The position numbers were made by a program, and so were the translations under genes. Shown piece after piece: positions 31,378 through 40,047 of a stretch of 41,926 bases of DNA (position 1 is the first letter of the stretch; every line of letters starts with the position of its first letter). The DNA comes from Peptococcaceae bacterium (GTDB lineage Bacteria > Bacillota > Desulfitobacteriia > Desulfitobacteriales > Syntrophobotulaceae): the NCBI GenBank assembly GCA_009783315.1, contig WRHI01000012.1, positions 1-41,926 on the forward strand, in the 5' to 3' direction. The notes below the pieces were generated by a model that was not told the DNA's origin, did no database searches, and saw only the letters and a list, made by a program, of their open reading frames with translations.

Positions 31378-33171
31378 ATGAAAAACATGAAAATATCGTA
31401 TAAGCTGATGATCGGTTTTCTCTTTGTTATTATTCTGTCGGTCGTTGTGGGCATTGTGGGGATTAGCGGGATGTCCAGCATTAATAAAGCAAGCAAAACC
31501 TTGTACGATTATAATGTGATTGCCACTGAATATCTGGCAACTATTAGAACGGAATTTGATACGATCCGCTTGAATTTGATTAAAACAATTATTTTTGATT
31601 CGGGTACAGACGCTTTCAATAACGCGGCCAATGAGGTGCCCGCAGGGGAAAAGCGGTTGAGAGCAGCCCTCGCGGAGTACAGGAAAACGATAACTTTAGA
31701 CGAAGATAAAGAATCCACAGATCTTATGGAAACCAATTTTAATGAGTTTATTCGGCGCGCGCCGGGCATTGTTGAGGCAAGTTCTCGCAATGATTTTGAC
31801 GGCGCGATGGCCGTGTTGGTTGAGATGACGCCGTTTACCAACACGACTTTTGCGATGCTCGATAAGTGCAAAGACCTGAATCATCTCGAAGCTACGGGGA
31901 ACATGGCACAGAATAATCGGACATTCCAAATGATGACTTGGATTGAAGTAGCGAATTTGCTTTTGGCCAGTGTCCTGGCTATTGCTTTGGTTCTTTATCT
32001 CTCGAACTTGATCAGCCCGCCGCTGAATTCCCTTGCCAAATTCATGGCTAAGGCGGGATCTACAGGCGATATCTCACTTGACTCTTCGGACGCTAAAATC
32101 ATAAGCCAATACGGAAAGAATAAAGATGAAATCGGGCAAACCATTAGCGGAGCCGCCGCCTTTATTGATCATGTCATGAATATCTCCCAAGAACTTGAGA
32201 AAGTTGCCGGAGGCGATCTAACCCTTGATGTCAAATTGCTTTCTGAAGCCGACACAATGGGGAAGTCCCTGAAAAATGTGGGAGATACGCTCAACCATAT
32301 GTTCAGGGAAATCAACACATCGACTATAGAAGTTTCTACCGGTGCCAAACAGTTAGCGGAAACTTCAACAAACATCGCGGATGGCGCGACACAAATCGCA
32401 GGTAACGCCCAAGTTCTGGCGGATGGCGCCACGAAGCAAGACGCGGCTGTAAAAGATTTATCGGAGTCAGTTGCCCAAATCGCCGAAAAGACCAAGGTCA
32501 ACGCTGATACCACCCAGCAAGCCGCCGATCTTGCGGACACAATTATTCAGAAAGCACAAGAAGGCAGTCATCATATGGACGAAATGATTGCGGCTGTCAA
32601 TGATATCACGGAATCCAGCAAATCGGTCAGCAATATTATGGAAACGATCAATGGTATCGCAGGGCAAACAAACTTGCTTGCCCTTAACGCCGCTATTGAA
32701 GCAGCTCGTGCCGGGGAACACGGCAAAGGGTTTGCGGTCGTCGCTGATGAGGTGCGCAAACTTGCCGCCGAAAGTGAAGCGGCGGTTCAGGAAACCAGTT
32801 CAATAATTCAGGATTCCATGCGTAAGGCAGAACTGGGTACTCGCGTTGCAGGTGAAATGGCCGGAAGCCTTACAGAAATTGTGGACGGCATCAACGAGAG
32901 CAGCCAGCTCATAATGGAGATTGCTAATGCTTCGGGAAAACAGTCTGACAGTATATCCGCAATCAATCTGAGCATCGAGCAGGTAGCGGGTATTGTCCAA
33001 CAGAACAGTGTTGTGGCTGCAGAAAGCGCCGCCGCCGCCGAAGAAAGCGCTGCCACTTCTGAAGAAAGCGCCGCGACAGCCGACATTATGAACTCTCAGT
33101 CCGATGTGTTGACAGAATTGCTTTCTCGTTTCAAGCTGAGAGACAGCAGCGGAAAAAGACAGGCGTGGTAA
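31378..33171 (+). CDS. Methyl-accepting chemotaxis protein
   Basis: About 597 residues from [13 protein letters not shown], with GGGAGG 9 nt upstream. TM1 (about 10-30), an extracellular four-helix-bundle sensor domain (about 31-185), TM2 (about 186-206), a HAMP domain and a long signalling coiled coil follow in that order. The hairpin tip reads [16 protein letters not shown], then [16 protein letters not shown]. Ala/Glu-rich heptads ([18 protein letters not shown]) near the C-terminus are likely methylation or packing regions. It would pass signals to CheA/CheW, whose genes are not here. The ligand is unknown. It appears to be transcribed alone. Confidence 0.93.
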   Translation: MKNMKISYKLMIGFLFVIILSVVVGIVGISGMSSINKASKTLYDYNVIATEYLATIRTEFDTIRLNLIKTIIFDSGTDAFNNAANEVPAGEKRLRAALAEYRKTITLDEDKESTDLMETNFNEFIRRAPGIVEASSRNDFDGAMAVLVEMTPFTNTTFAMLDKCKDLNHLEATGNMAQNNRTFQMMTWIEVANLLLASVLAIALVLYLSNLISPPLNSLAKFMAKAGSTGDISLDSSDAKIISQYGKNKDEIGQTISGAAAFIDHVMNISQELEKVAGGDLTLDVKLLSEADTMGKSLKNVGDTLNHMFREINTSTIEVSTGAKQLAETSTNIADGATQIAGNAQVLADGATKQDAAVKDLSESVAQIAEKTKVNADTTQQAADLADTIIQKAQEGSHHMDEMIAAVNDITESSKSVSNIMETINGIAGQTNLLALNAAIEAARAGEHGKGFAVVADEVRKLAAESEAAVQETSSIIQDSMRKAELGTRVAGEMAGSLTEIVDGINESSQLIMEIANASGKQSDSISAINLSIEQVAGIVQQNSVVAAESAAAAEESAATSEESAATADIMNSQSDVLTELLSRFKLRDSSGKRQAW

Positions 33172-33208
33172 GGTCTTCCATATGGGGATTCTCTTCTGAC
33201 GCCAACTG

Positions 33209-33500
33209 ACGGGCAGGAGGGGGCGGAGGACAATGGACAATGGACAATGTGAGAATTTAGCCGATGACACAATGGCTTCATATCATGAAGTCCCTTATTT
33301 ATGAAAGGATCGCCTTCACCATTGTCCATTGTCCGTTGTCCGTTGTCCGTTGTCCGTTGTCCGTTGTCCGTTGTCCGTTGTCCGTTGTCCATCCTACCAT
33401 CTTGTGTTCCTCATTGTCCATTGTCCATTGTCCATTGTCCATTGTCCTCCGCCCCCTCCTGGCCCTCCGGCTGGGGTCTGAGCGGCTGGGGTCTGATCTG
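33209..33500. repeat. Composite palindrome: GC-rich arms around opposed heptamer arrays
   Basis: The left arm 33211-33249 (GGGCAGGAGGGGGCGGAGG, then ACAATGG units) is complementary to the right arm ending at 33464 (ATTGTCCTCCGCCCCCTCCT, then GGCCC). Between them lie a CCGTTGT-variant array (33319-33392) and a CCATTGT array (33411-33447). The right side continues with CCTCCGGCTGGGGTCTGA and a partial repeat of it, as in the palindrome at 11343-11395. It fills the gap between the chemoreceptor and Rpn genes. Confidence 0.85.
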
Positions 33501-33540
33501 TCTGATCTGTAACGGTTATCTGGCGCAAGGCCCCTGTGTA

Positions 33541-33549
33541 TGCTATACT
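33541..33549 (+). promoter_or_regulatory. Extended -10 promoter of the Rpn genes
   Basis: TGCTATACT is an extended -10 element (TGn then TATACT at 33544-33549), about 25 nt before the first Rpn start codon. No good -35 is present. The second Rpn gene has no such element, so it is probably co-transcribed. Confidence 0.45.
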
Positions 33550-33573
33550 GTGAATACAGGATGGTGACCTCAC

Positions 33574-34470
33574 ATGGATCAGACAATTTTGCCTGTCAAA
33601 AGAGATATCATTTTCAAGATTTTCTTCGCCGACGAGAGAAACATTGAGTTTTTAACGGACTTTCTTAAATCCGCCTTATCAATCCCCGCCGAGGACTATG
33701 ATGAGGTTATGATCATTGACCCTCATCTGATACAGGAGCACCCAACAGATAAACTGGGCATTGTTGACGTCAAACTCAAAACCGTTTCAGGAAAAACAAT
33801 CCATATCGAGATTCAAGTGGCCCCACTGCCTCAAATGCGCGAGCGCATAGCCTATTACGACGCGAAGATGATCACAGAGCAGATTGGCAAACGCGAACAA
33901 TACAAAGATATTAAGCAAGTTATCAGCATTGTTATAACCGAGAAAGAGTTTATTACCAACAGCCCGAACTATCATCACCGTTTCACAATGTACGACCCTG
34001 TCAACAACGTAGAGCTCACCGACATCGTTGAGGTTCACACCTTAGAACTATGCAAGATCCCAGCCGAGACGGATCATAACCGGCGTCTGCACTATTGGAT
34101 GAGCTTTATCAAAGCGGAAGGAGAGATTGAATTGGAAGCTGTAGCGAAACAAGACCCGTTGATTCAGAAAGCGGTGGCGCGGCTGATGGAGCTATCCGCC
34201 GATGAAAAAACTCGCCTTCTCTTCGAAGCCCGTGAAAAAGAACGGATGGATCATGAGAGCCGCGAAGAATGGGCCCGCGCTGAGGGTAAAATCGAAGGCA
34301 AAATCGAAGGCAAAATCGAAGGCAAAATCGAAGGCAAAATCGAAGGCGAAACCACCAAAGCCTTTGCCATAGCTGAAAGTATGATAGCCGATCATGAACC
34401 TATAGAAAAAATTATGCGCTATACCGGGCTAACCCGCGCCGAAATCGAAACTCTACAGGACGCGAACTAA
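33574..34470 (+). CDS. Rpn-family PD-(D/E)XK nuclease / putative transposase, copy 1
   Basis: 298 residues. The N-terminal two thirds are a PD-(D/E)XK nuclease domain of the Rpn (recombination-promoting nuclease, YhgA-like transposase) type. It has the start PVKRDIIFKIFFADERN, then LGIVDVKLKT and HIEIQV with the acidic and ExQ catalytic residues, and YDAKMITEQI. The C-terminal part has KIEG repeats (five units, encoded at 34288-34347) and a short helical end. The ribosome binding site is AGGATGGTGA. Rpn proteins cut DNA and stimulate RecA-independent recombination; some act in defence or selfish spread. No terminal inverted repeats are seen. A nearly identical gene follows after 17 nt. Confidence 0.88.
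   Translation: MDQTILPVKRDIIFKIFFADERNIEFLTDFLKSALSIPAEDYDEVMIIDPHLIQEHPTDKLGIVDVKLKTVSGKTIHIEIQVAPLPQMRERIAYYDAKMITEQIGKREQYKDIKQVISIVITEKEFITNSPNYHHRFTMYDPVNNVELTDIVEVHTLELCKIPAETDHNRRLHYWMSFIKAEGEIELEAVAKQDPLIQKAVARLMELSADEKTRLLFEAREKERMDHESREEWARAEGKIEGKIEGKIEGKIEGKIEGETTKAFAIAESMIADHEPIEKIMRYTGLTRAEIETLQDAN
34288..34347 (+). repeat. 12-bp coding tandem repeat, five units
   Basis: Five exact AAAATCGAAGGC units encoding KIEG in the first Rpn gene. The second gene has four units at 35202-35249. Confidence 0.95.
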
Positions 34471-34487
34471 CAGGATGGTGACCTCAC

Positions 34488-35372
34488 ATGGATCAGACAA
34501 TTTTGCCTGTCAAACGAGATATCATTTTCAAGATTTTCTTCGCCGACGAGAGAAACATTGAGTTTTTAACGGACTTCCTGAAATCCGCCTTATCAATCCC
34601 CGCCGAGGACTATGATGAGGTTATGATCATTGACCCTCATCTGATACAGGAGCACCCAACAGATAAACTGGGCATCGTTGACGTCAAACTCAAAACCGTT
34701 TCAGGAAAAACAATCCATATCGAGATTCAAGTGGCCCCACTGCCTCAAATGCGCGAGCGCATAGCCTATTACGACGCGAAGATGATCACAGAGCAGATTG
34801 GCAAACGCGAACAATACAAAGATATTAAGCAAGTTATCAGCATTGTTATAACCGAGAAAGAGTTTATTACCAACAGCCCGAACTATCATCACCGTTTCAC
34901 AATGTACGACCCTGTCAACAACGTAGAGCTCACCGACATCGTTGAGGTTCACACCTTAGAACTATGCAAGATCCCAGCCGAGACGGATCATAACCGGCGT
35001 CTGCACTATTGGATGAGCTTTATCAAAGCGGAAGGAGAGATTGAATTGGAAGCTGTAGCGAAACAAGACCCGTTGATTCAGAAAGCGGTGGCGCGGCTGA
35101 TGGAGCTATCCGCCGATGAAAAAACTCGCCTTCTCTTCGAAGCCCGTGAAAAAGAACGGATGGATCATGAGAGCCGCGAAGAATGGGCCCGCGCTGAGGG
35201 TAAAATCGAAGGCAAAATCGAAGGCAAAATCGAAGGCAAAATCGAAGGCGAAACCACCAAAGCCTTTGCCATAGCTGAAAGTATGATAGCCGATCATGAA
35301 CCTATAGAGAAAATTATGCGCTATACCGGGCTAACCCGCGCCGAAATCGAACCTCTGCAGGATGCGAACTAA
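34488..35372 (+). CDS. Rpn-family PD-(D/E)XK nuclease / putative transposase, copy 2
   Basis: 294 residues, almost identical to the preceding gene. By eye I count about eight base substitutions outside the repeat, only one of which changes a residue (Thr to Pro near the C-terminus). It also has one KIEG unit fewer (four). The 17 nt before the start, CAGGATGGTGACCTCAC, are duplicated too, so the duplicated block runs from 33557 to 34470 and again from 34471. All nuclease motifs are intact. The excess of silent changes suggests that both copies are under selection, or that gene conversion acts between them. It ends 26 nt before the convergent XRE gene. Confidence 0.88.
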   Translation: MDQTILPVKRDIIFKIFFADERNIEFLTDFLKSALSIPAEDYDEVMIIDPHLIQEHPTDKLGIVDVKLKTVSGKTIHIEIQVAPLPQMRERIAYYDAKMITEQIGKREQYKDIKQVISIVITEKEFITNSPNYHHRFTMYDPVNNVELTDIVEVHTLELCKIPAETDHNRRLHYWMSFIKAEGEIELEAVAKQDPLIQKAVARLMELSADEKTRLLFEAREKERMDHESREEWARAEGKIEGKIEGKIEGKIEGETTKAFAIAESMIADHEPIEKIMRYTGLTRAEIEPLQDAN

Positions 35373-35398
35373 CAGACTCAATAGGATATGGGGCACGG

Positions 35399-35737
35399 CT
35401 ATTCCTCCGGGAGCCTTTTCGATAACCGGCGATAAAGCTTAATCGTTTTCTGATAATGATCATATATTAAGGCTTTCTCCTCGTCTGTGAAATCACGGTC
35501 GGGGAGAAATTCTTTTTCGGCGGTAGTTGGTTTCTCTTCAGAGGGTTCAGCGCCCAGAAGGTAATCCGTCGTAACATTAAAAAAACGCGCAATGTGTACG
35601 ATTGTTTCTACGTCTGGCTTTCTCCTTCCTTGTTCGTACATACCAATGGTACTTGGAGAGGCAGAAAGAATCGTCGCCATCTGTGCTTGGGATAAGTCTC
35701 TTTGTATACGTAGCTCCTTGAAGCGTTGGGCGAACAT
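35399..35737 (-). CDS. XRE-family HTH transcriptional regulator
   Basis: About 112 residues from MFAQRFKELRIQRDLSQ. The Cro/CI-type helix-turn-helix covers about 5-60 (LSQAQMATILSASPSTIGMY, EQGRRKPD). A C-terminal helical segment follows (TDEEKALIYDHYQKTIKLYR), perhaps for dimerisation. An upstream GTG (35749) is in frame but sits on the GGAGGTG ribosome binding site; the ATG at 35737 has a rather long spacing of about 13 nt. It is divergent from the XRE-winged-helix gene, with shared operator-like repeats between them, and convergent with the Rpn genes. Prophage or toxin-antitoxin type regulators look similar. Its targets are not known. Confidence 0.87.
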   Translation of the reverse strand: MFAQRFKELRIQRDLSQAQMATILSASPSTIGMYEQGRRKPDVETIVHIARFFNVTTDYLLGAEPSEEKPTTAEKEFLPDRDFTDEEKALIYDHYQKTIKLYRRLSKRLPEE

Positions 35738-35770
35738 TGCTATGTCCACACCTCCTTATTAGAAATGATA

Positions 35771-35833
35771 TCACGCAATATGTGTGAAATAAATATCTCA
35801 CACGATAAGAAGTGACACCACACATATAGTGTG
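35771..35833. promoter_or_regulatory. Operator-like inverted repeats between divergent XRE genes
   Basis: Three related sites: TCACGCAATATGTGTGA (35771-35787); TGTGTGA with TCACACG (35781-35804, 10-nt spacing); and the perfect CACACATATAGTGTG (35819-35833). The third lies in the -35/-10 spacer of the rightward promoter. The first lies before a leftward TATCAT (35770-35765). One or both XRE proteins probably bind here and autoregulate. Confidence 0.65.
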
Positions 35834-35840
35834 ATATGAT
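35812..35840 (+). promoter_or_regulatory. Promoter of the XRE-winged-helix gene
   Basis: GTGACA (35812-35817), 17 nt, TATGAT (35835-35840), then the AAAGGAGTG ribosome binding site and ATG at 35863. The spacer holds a perfect CACAC-N5-GTGTG palindrome. Confidence 0.6.
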
Positions 35841-35862
35841 TGCCTCAAAAGGAGTGATCCAG

Positions 35863-36357
35863 ATGCATACTTATTCCGCAAGGCTTGCCGTGTTTCGCAG
35901 AACGATCGGGGAAACAAGCTCTAAAATGGCCGAAAAAATGGGCGTCTCCAAATCTTTCTACGAAAAAATTGAATATGGAGACCGGGGACCGAGTTACAAC
36001 TTTATCTGCAGATTTAAACGGGCTTTTCCCACCGCCGACGTCGAACATATTTTCCTTGACACTGTAAACGCGAAAAATGGCGAGGATGTTATCGTGGATT
36101 TGGAGAACCGCGTCATCAAGAGAACTGACAAAGACCTTCCGCTTCCCCCGATTGAGTTTGGGTTGGCGTCTCTGTTAATAGAAAATAAGCACAGAACGGT
36201 CACTTACTGCGAAATGCTGGATAAGGTTTGGGGGCTTGATTATGGCGGCGGCCCCGAAACTGTTCAGGCGGCTATAAGCCGTTTACGCAGCAAACTAGGG
36301 ACTAAAGGCTTGATCGAAACGATAACCGGATACGGGTATCGTTGGAAGGGACAATGA
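35863..36357 (+). CDS. XRE HTH fused to OmpR-type winged-helix domain
   Basis: About 164 residues from MHTYSARLAVFRR, with AAAGGAGTG 7 nt upstream. An N-terminal XRE-like helix-turn-helix (about 4-60: KMAEKMGVSKSFYEKIEYGD) is joined by a short linker to a C-terminal Trans_reg_C winged helix (about 90-164). The latter ends AISRLRSKLGTKGLIETITG then YGYRWKG, the recognition helix and wing of OmpR/PhoB regulators. No receiver domain is present. Two DNA-binding domains in one small protein are unusual; it could bridge two sites or bind a composite operator. It is divergent from another XRE gene and shares operators with it. Function is inferred from the domains only. Confidence 0.85.
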   Translation: MHTYSARLAVFRRTIGETSSKMAEKMGVSKSFYEKIEYGDRGPSYNFICRFKRAFPTADVEHIFLDTVNAKNGEDVIVDLENRVIKRTDKDLPLPPIEFGLASLLIENKHRTVTYCEMLDKVWGLDYGGGPETVQAAISRLRSKLGTKGLIETITGYGYRWKGQ

Positions 36358-36521
36358 AAACAGCCATTGTTCACCATTCTCTCGACATACTTCCTTCGGT
36401 TCCGTGCATAATATTGCATGGGAATTATAAGAATATTTTTAGAATTTTGTCAGGACTTGTCTGCAAAAGAAAATTATAATTGGGGCAGGCTCCCAAAAAT
36501 ACCTTACAGGAGGGGAATCGT

Positions 36522-37037
36522 ATGTTACAATTACAAGGTGCAGGGAAATCAAAAACGACAAAATTCACAAGAAAGGGGGTGCAAGTGTTTTTTGCGGTTG
36601 TTTTGGTTGCTGCCTTTTTGGCAGTTCCCAATACTGCCCAAGCTGTCACTTTTAAAATTGAAAGCGGGAAAGATTGGTACAATCCTCCAAGAAATCCGGC
36701 AGTGGTAAGCTTTGATCAGTATTTGTCAACTCATTACGTTGGACAATATTATACTAATCGCCCGGATCAAGTTAGAACGGTGCAAGGTGGTATACATTGG
36801 TGGAGAGATTTTCTTAAGCGTAAGTATGGTAGTTATTACGATATTACATCACCAGGAGTAATTGATGGTTTGTGGGGAACTAACACCAAAAATGCGATTT
36901 ACTCATATCAAGCTTACCTGCGCCGAGATCCTCAGTTGGCTACGATTATAGATTATGATGGAATTTGCGGTAAATATACCTGGACCTATTTAGGGCTCAA
37001 TGTTAACAATCAAAATGGATACATCGCACTCAAATAG
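36522..37037 (+). CDS. Secreted peptidoglycan-binding-like protein
   Basis: 171 residues from the ATG at 36522, which has CAGGAGGGG 7 nt upstream; an earlier in-frame codon lacks one. A basic N-terminus and a hydrophobic segment (VFFAVVLVAAFLAVPNTAQA) form a Sec signal peptide, with cleavage likely after AQA. The mature part ends with a PF01471-like domain (PGVIDGLWGTNTKNAIYSYQ ... IDYDGICGKYTWTYLGLN). It is rich in Tyr, Trp and Asn, and the DNA is clearly more AT-rich than its neighbours, which may mean recent transfer. It resembles the protein at 6171-6593 in layout. It lies upstream of FtsX-like transporter genes but is separated from them by a hairpin. Confidence 0.82.
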   Translation: MLQLQGAGKSKTTKFTRKGVQVFFAVVLVAAFLAVPNTAQAVTFKIESGKDWYNPPRNPAVVSFDQYLSTHYVGQYYTNRPDQVRTVQGGIHWWRDFLKRKYGSYYDITSPGVIDGLWGTNTKNAIYSYQAYLRRDPQLATIIDYDGICGKYTWTYLGLNVNNQNGYIALK

Positions 37038-37092
37038 ATGTGGGCTTGGAATCCTAGAATGCGGACCCGTTACCGCTGAATCATAGGAAATA

Positions 37093-37126
37093 GGCGGCAA
37101 AACTGCGCGAGCAATACTTTGCCGCC
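37093..37126 (+). terminator. Hairpin after the peptidoglycan-binding gene
   Basis: GGCGGCAAA (37093-37101) pairs with TTTGCCGCC (37118-37126). Only a short pyrimidine run follows (TCTATCC), so termination may be partial. The next gene begins at 37158. Confidence 0.5.
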
Positions 37127-37157
37127 TCTATCCAATACTGACTAAGGAGGCAGACGC

Positions 37158-38609
37158 ATGAATGCTGTGAGGAGAGCCATGGCCAGTGTTGTTAGAAAAC
37201 CGGGGAAAACCGTGATCTTATTGATTATTATCTTTGTCTTAGGCAATATCATCGCTGGGGCTGTCTCTGTCCGACAAGCTGTGGAAAACGCTGAAGTCAC
37301 CTTGCGTGCTAAGATGAGTCCTGATGTTGCTATTGGTTATGATGAAGAGAAAATTGAGACATTATTTGCTCAGAACCCGACATTTAGGCCTGAGCCGCTT
37401 TCTGTTGAAACCATTGAGAAAATCGGCGCTTTGCCCTATGTCAAATCTTTTGATTATTCTACTTTCCTATCGTTGGAAACGCCGTCTTTGCAAAGATATC
37501 CTATCACAGGAAATCAAGCCTCGGGAACTTATTTTGCCTTTACAGGTGTCAACAATCCGGAAATTATCGACATGCAAGAAGGCATGATCCACCTTGTGAC
37601 CGGACGCGCTTTCAACGAACAGGAAATCAGGAATCTATCATATGTGGCTTTGGTTTCACAGGATGTTGCCAATATCAACAACTTAGCCGTGGGTTCCGTT
37701 ATGAATTTTGAGAACGTGATGTATGATGATAGTGGACGACGGGTTATTGCAACATACCATTTCGAAATTATCGGCATTTTTGAACCCATCAAACAGCCAG
37801 GAAAGGCAGATGGGAGTTTCGATGACTGGGAGAATAAAATATATACCCCCAATAGGGTTCTAAATGATGCGACTGCGTTTTGGGTCGAAGAAGACTCAAA
37901 ATTACATCCTGAAATTTATTCTGATCGCGCGGATTCATATTCATACTCAGATTTCGATGAAACGATATACAACACAATATATGTTCTGAATGATCCGGCG
38001 GAACTGGAGCTATTCAAGGAAGAGGTCACAGGCCTGGTTCCAGAAGGCTATATAGTAAAAACCCGCGAAAACTTTGACCAAGTGGCGGTTCCCATAAGAT
38101 CTCTCCAAAAGATTGCGTTCTTTATCCTATGCATTGCCGTGGGGGCAACGGTGCTCATCACAAGTTTGCTCATCACATTGTTTCTAAGAGACCGCAGGCG
38201 TGAAATGGGTATCTATCTTTCTTTGGGCGAAAGAAAGATCAGAATGGCCGGACAGATCCTGTTGGAGGTGATTGTCGTTGCGTTCATAGCCATCACGCTG
38301 TCGTTATTCTCCGGGAATATATTATCAAACGGCCTTTCGGAGAAAATGCTTGCCGATCAGATTGTTGCCGGACAGACTAATGCAGCGGATTTGGATAATT
38401 ACAATTCTGGATTTCTGGACTTGGGAACCAGAGGGTATCGAAACGCCATCAGCCACGAAGATATTGCGTCTTCTTACGTAGTCTTTCTTGATATGAAGAC
38501 TGTACTGTTGTTTTATGGCGTTGGTTTGGGAACAGTCTGCCTGTCTGTATTGATCCCCATATTCTATGTCACACGGCTGAATCCCAAAAAAATATTGATG
38601 AAATATTGA
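37158..38609 (+). CDS. ABC transporter permease, FtsX/MacB type, copy 1
   Basis: 483 residues. TM1 is near the N-terminus (TVILLIIIFVLGNIIAGAVS). A large extracellular MacB-like periplasmic-core domain (about 45-310) follows, then three C-terminal membrane segments (around IAFFILCIAVGATVLITSLL, VIVVAFIAITLSLFSGN and VLLFYGVGLGTVCLSVLIPI). The conserved cytoplasmic loop LFLRDRRREMGIYLSLGERK contacts the ATPase. AAGGAGG precedes the ATG. Such permeases work as mechanotransmitters for lipoprotein or peptide export, antimicrobial resistance or cell-wall hydrolase control. It is the first gene of a three-gene transporter operon and a paralogue of the next gene. Confidence 0.9.
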   Translation: MNAVRRAMASVVRKPGKTVILLIIIFVLGNIIAGAVSVRQAVENAEVTLRAKMSPDVAIGYDEEKIETLFAQNPTFRPEPLSVETIEKIGALPYVKSFDYSTFLSLETPSLQRYPITGNQASGTYFAFTGVNNPEIIDMQEGMIHLVTGRAFNEQEIRNLSYVALVSQDVANINNLAVGSVMNFENVMYDDSGRRVIATYHFEIIGIFEPIKQPGKADGSFDDWENKIYTPNRVLNDATAFWVEEDSKLHPEIYSDRADSYSYSDFDETIYNTIYVLNDPAELELFKEEVTGLVPEGYIVKTRENFDQVAVPIRSLQKIAFFILCIAVGATVLITSLLITLFLRDRRREMGIYLSLGERKIRMAGQILLEVIVVAFIAITLSLFSGNILSNGLSEKMLADQIVAGQTNAADLDNYNSGFLDLGTRGYRNAISHEDIASSYVVFLDMKTVLLFYGVGLGTVCLSVLIPIFYVTRLNPKKILMKY

Positions 38610-38628
38610 TGTGAGGATGGATGTTTGT

Positions 38629-40047
38629 ATGAGTTTTGCAAGAAGAGCCATAGCCAGCATCATTAGAAAGCCAGGAAAAACCCTGATTCTCCTGGTCATT
38701 ATCTTTGTCTTAGGCAATATCATAGCCGGAGCTGTTTCAATCCGGCAGGCTGCGACAAACGCTCAAGTGCTCCTTCGTACTAAGATGAGCCCTGTTGTTT
38801 CCTTGGGGTTTGATAACGAGAAGTACGCTGCTCTATGGGAACAAAACCCTGCACTGGAAATAGAAGATATCGCCTTAGAGACACTTGAGAAAATCGGCGT
38901 TTCACCTTATGTGAAGTATTTCGACTATTCTGCTAAGGTGATTGGAATTTCTTTATCGTCGGGATTTTCTTCATCGTCGGAAGATCCTACATTGCCGGGA
39001 ATTTCATTTATTAATGCCATAGGCGTCAACAATCCGGAAATTGTTGACTTGAAAGAAGGGCTTATACAGCTTGTTTCCGGGCGCGTTTTTACTGAGCAAG
39101 AAATTAAGAATCTGACATACGTTGCTCTGATTCCGCAGGAAATGGCCGAAAAAAACAATTTATCAGTTGGATCCGTCATACCCTTTGAGTGCGGTTTTGA
39201 TACTGAAGCGGAGAAGCCGCGAACATTTGATTTTGAAATTATTGGTATTTATAGGGCAAAGATTATGGAGGGAGAGTTTAGGGACGGAATTTATGCTCCT
39301 AATAGAGCTTTGAACGAGATGAATGAGATGGCGAACAATGAGGTATTAAAGGATCCTAATGTAACGGAAAGCGATTATCAATCAATTCTTGAGACTTTTA
39401 AAATCTATTACACCACACTGTTTATCCTGAATGATCCAACGGATCTAAATGCTTTCAGGGAAGAGGTGGCAACTCTGCTTCCGGCATACTATACTGTGAC
39501 GGTTGCCAGCAACAGCCTTGAAAAGTCGGCGGCTCCCCTGCAATCTATCCGGGAGATCGTAACCCTTGTTCTCTGTGTGGCTGTGGTTGCGGCAGTACTC
39601 ACCATGAGCCTGCTTATAACCTTGTTTCTAAGAGACCGCAGGCAGGAAATTGGCATCTATCTTTCTTTAGGAGAGAGGAAATTTAAAGTGGCGGGGCAAA
39701 TTCTTGTGGAGATAGCCGTCATTGCGTTAATGGCCATCACGCTGTCATTGTTCACCGGGAACCTGTTATCCGGTGCCATATCGGAACAAATGCTTACCGA
39801 TCAGATGGCTGCCGACCAAGCTAATGTGGGTCAATATTCACCTGGCGACTATGCGTACAGATATCAAGGCGCAACTGCCACGGAACAACTCGCAGAATCC
39901 TACACCACATCCCTTGACACAACAATCGTGCTTCTGTTCTATATCATTGGCTTCGTCACAGTCTGCGTCTCCGTCTTGCTTCCCATATTCTACATCACAC
40001 GCCTGAATCCAAAGAAAATCCTGATGGGAGGAGAATTGGAACTATGA
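38629..40047 (+). CDS. ABC transporter permease, FtsX/MacB type, copy 2
   Basis: 472 residues from MSFARRAIASIIRKPGK, the position that matches the start of the first permease; GAGGATGG precedes it. The architecture is the same: TM1 (TLILLVIIFVLGNIIAGAVS), an extracellular domain and three C-terminal membrane segments with the loop LFLRDRRQEIGIYLSLGERK. It is clearly a tandem duplicate of the upstream gene, well diverged in the extracellular domain and conserved in the membrane parts, so the pair probably forms a heterodimer. It overlaps the ATPase gene by 4 nt (ATGA). Cargo unknown. Confidence 0.9.
   Translation: MSFARRAIASIIRKPGKTLILLVIIFVLGNIIAGAVSIRQAATNAQVLLRTKMSPVVSLGFDNEKYAALWEQNPALEIEDIALETLEKIGVSPYVKYFDYSAKVIGISLSSGFSSSSEDPTLPGISFINAIGVNNPEIVDLKEGLIQLVSGRVFTEQEIKNLTYVALIPQEMAEKNNLSVGSVIPFECGFDTEAEKPRTFDFEIIGIYRAKIMEGEFRDGIYAPNRALNEMNEMANNEVLKDPNVTESDYQSILETFKIYYTTLFILNDPTDLNAFREEVATLLPAYYTVTVASNSLEKSAAPLQSIREIVTLVLCVAVVAAVLTMSLLITLFLRDRRQEIGIYLSLGERKFKVAGQILVEIAVIALMAITLSLFTGNLLSGAISEQMLTDQMAADQANVGQYSPGDYAYRYQGATATEQLAESYTTSLDTTIVLLFYIIGFVTVCVSVLLPIFYITRLNPKKILMGGELEL

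Noticed and set aside
34192-34395. FDFAFDFA-repeat protein opposite the Rpn gene
   Set aside because: It is an antisense reading of the KIEG repeat.
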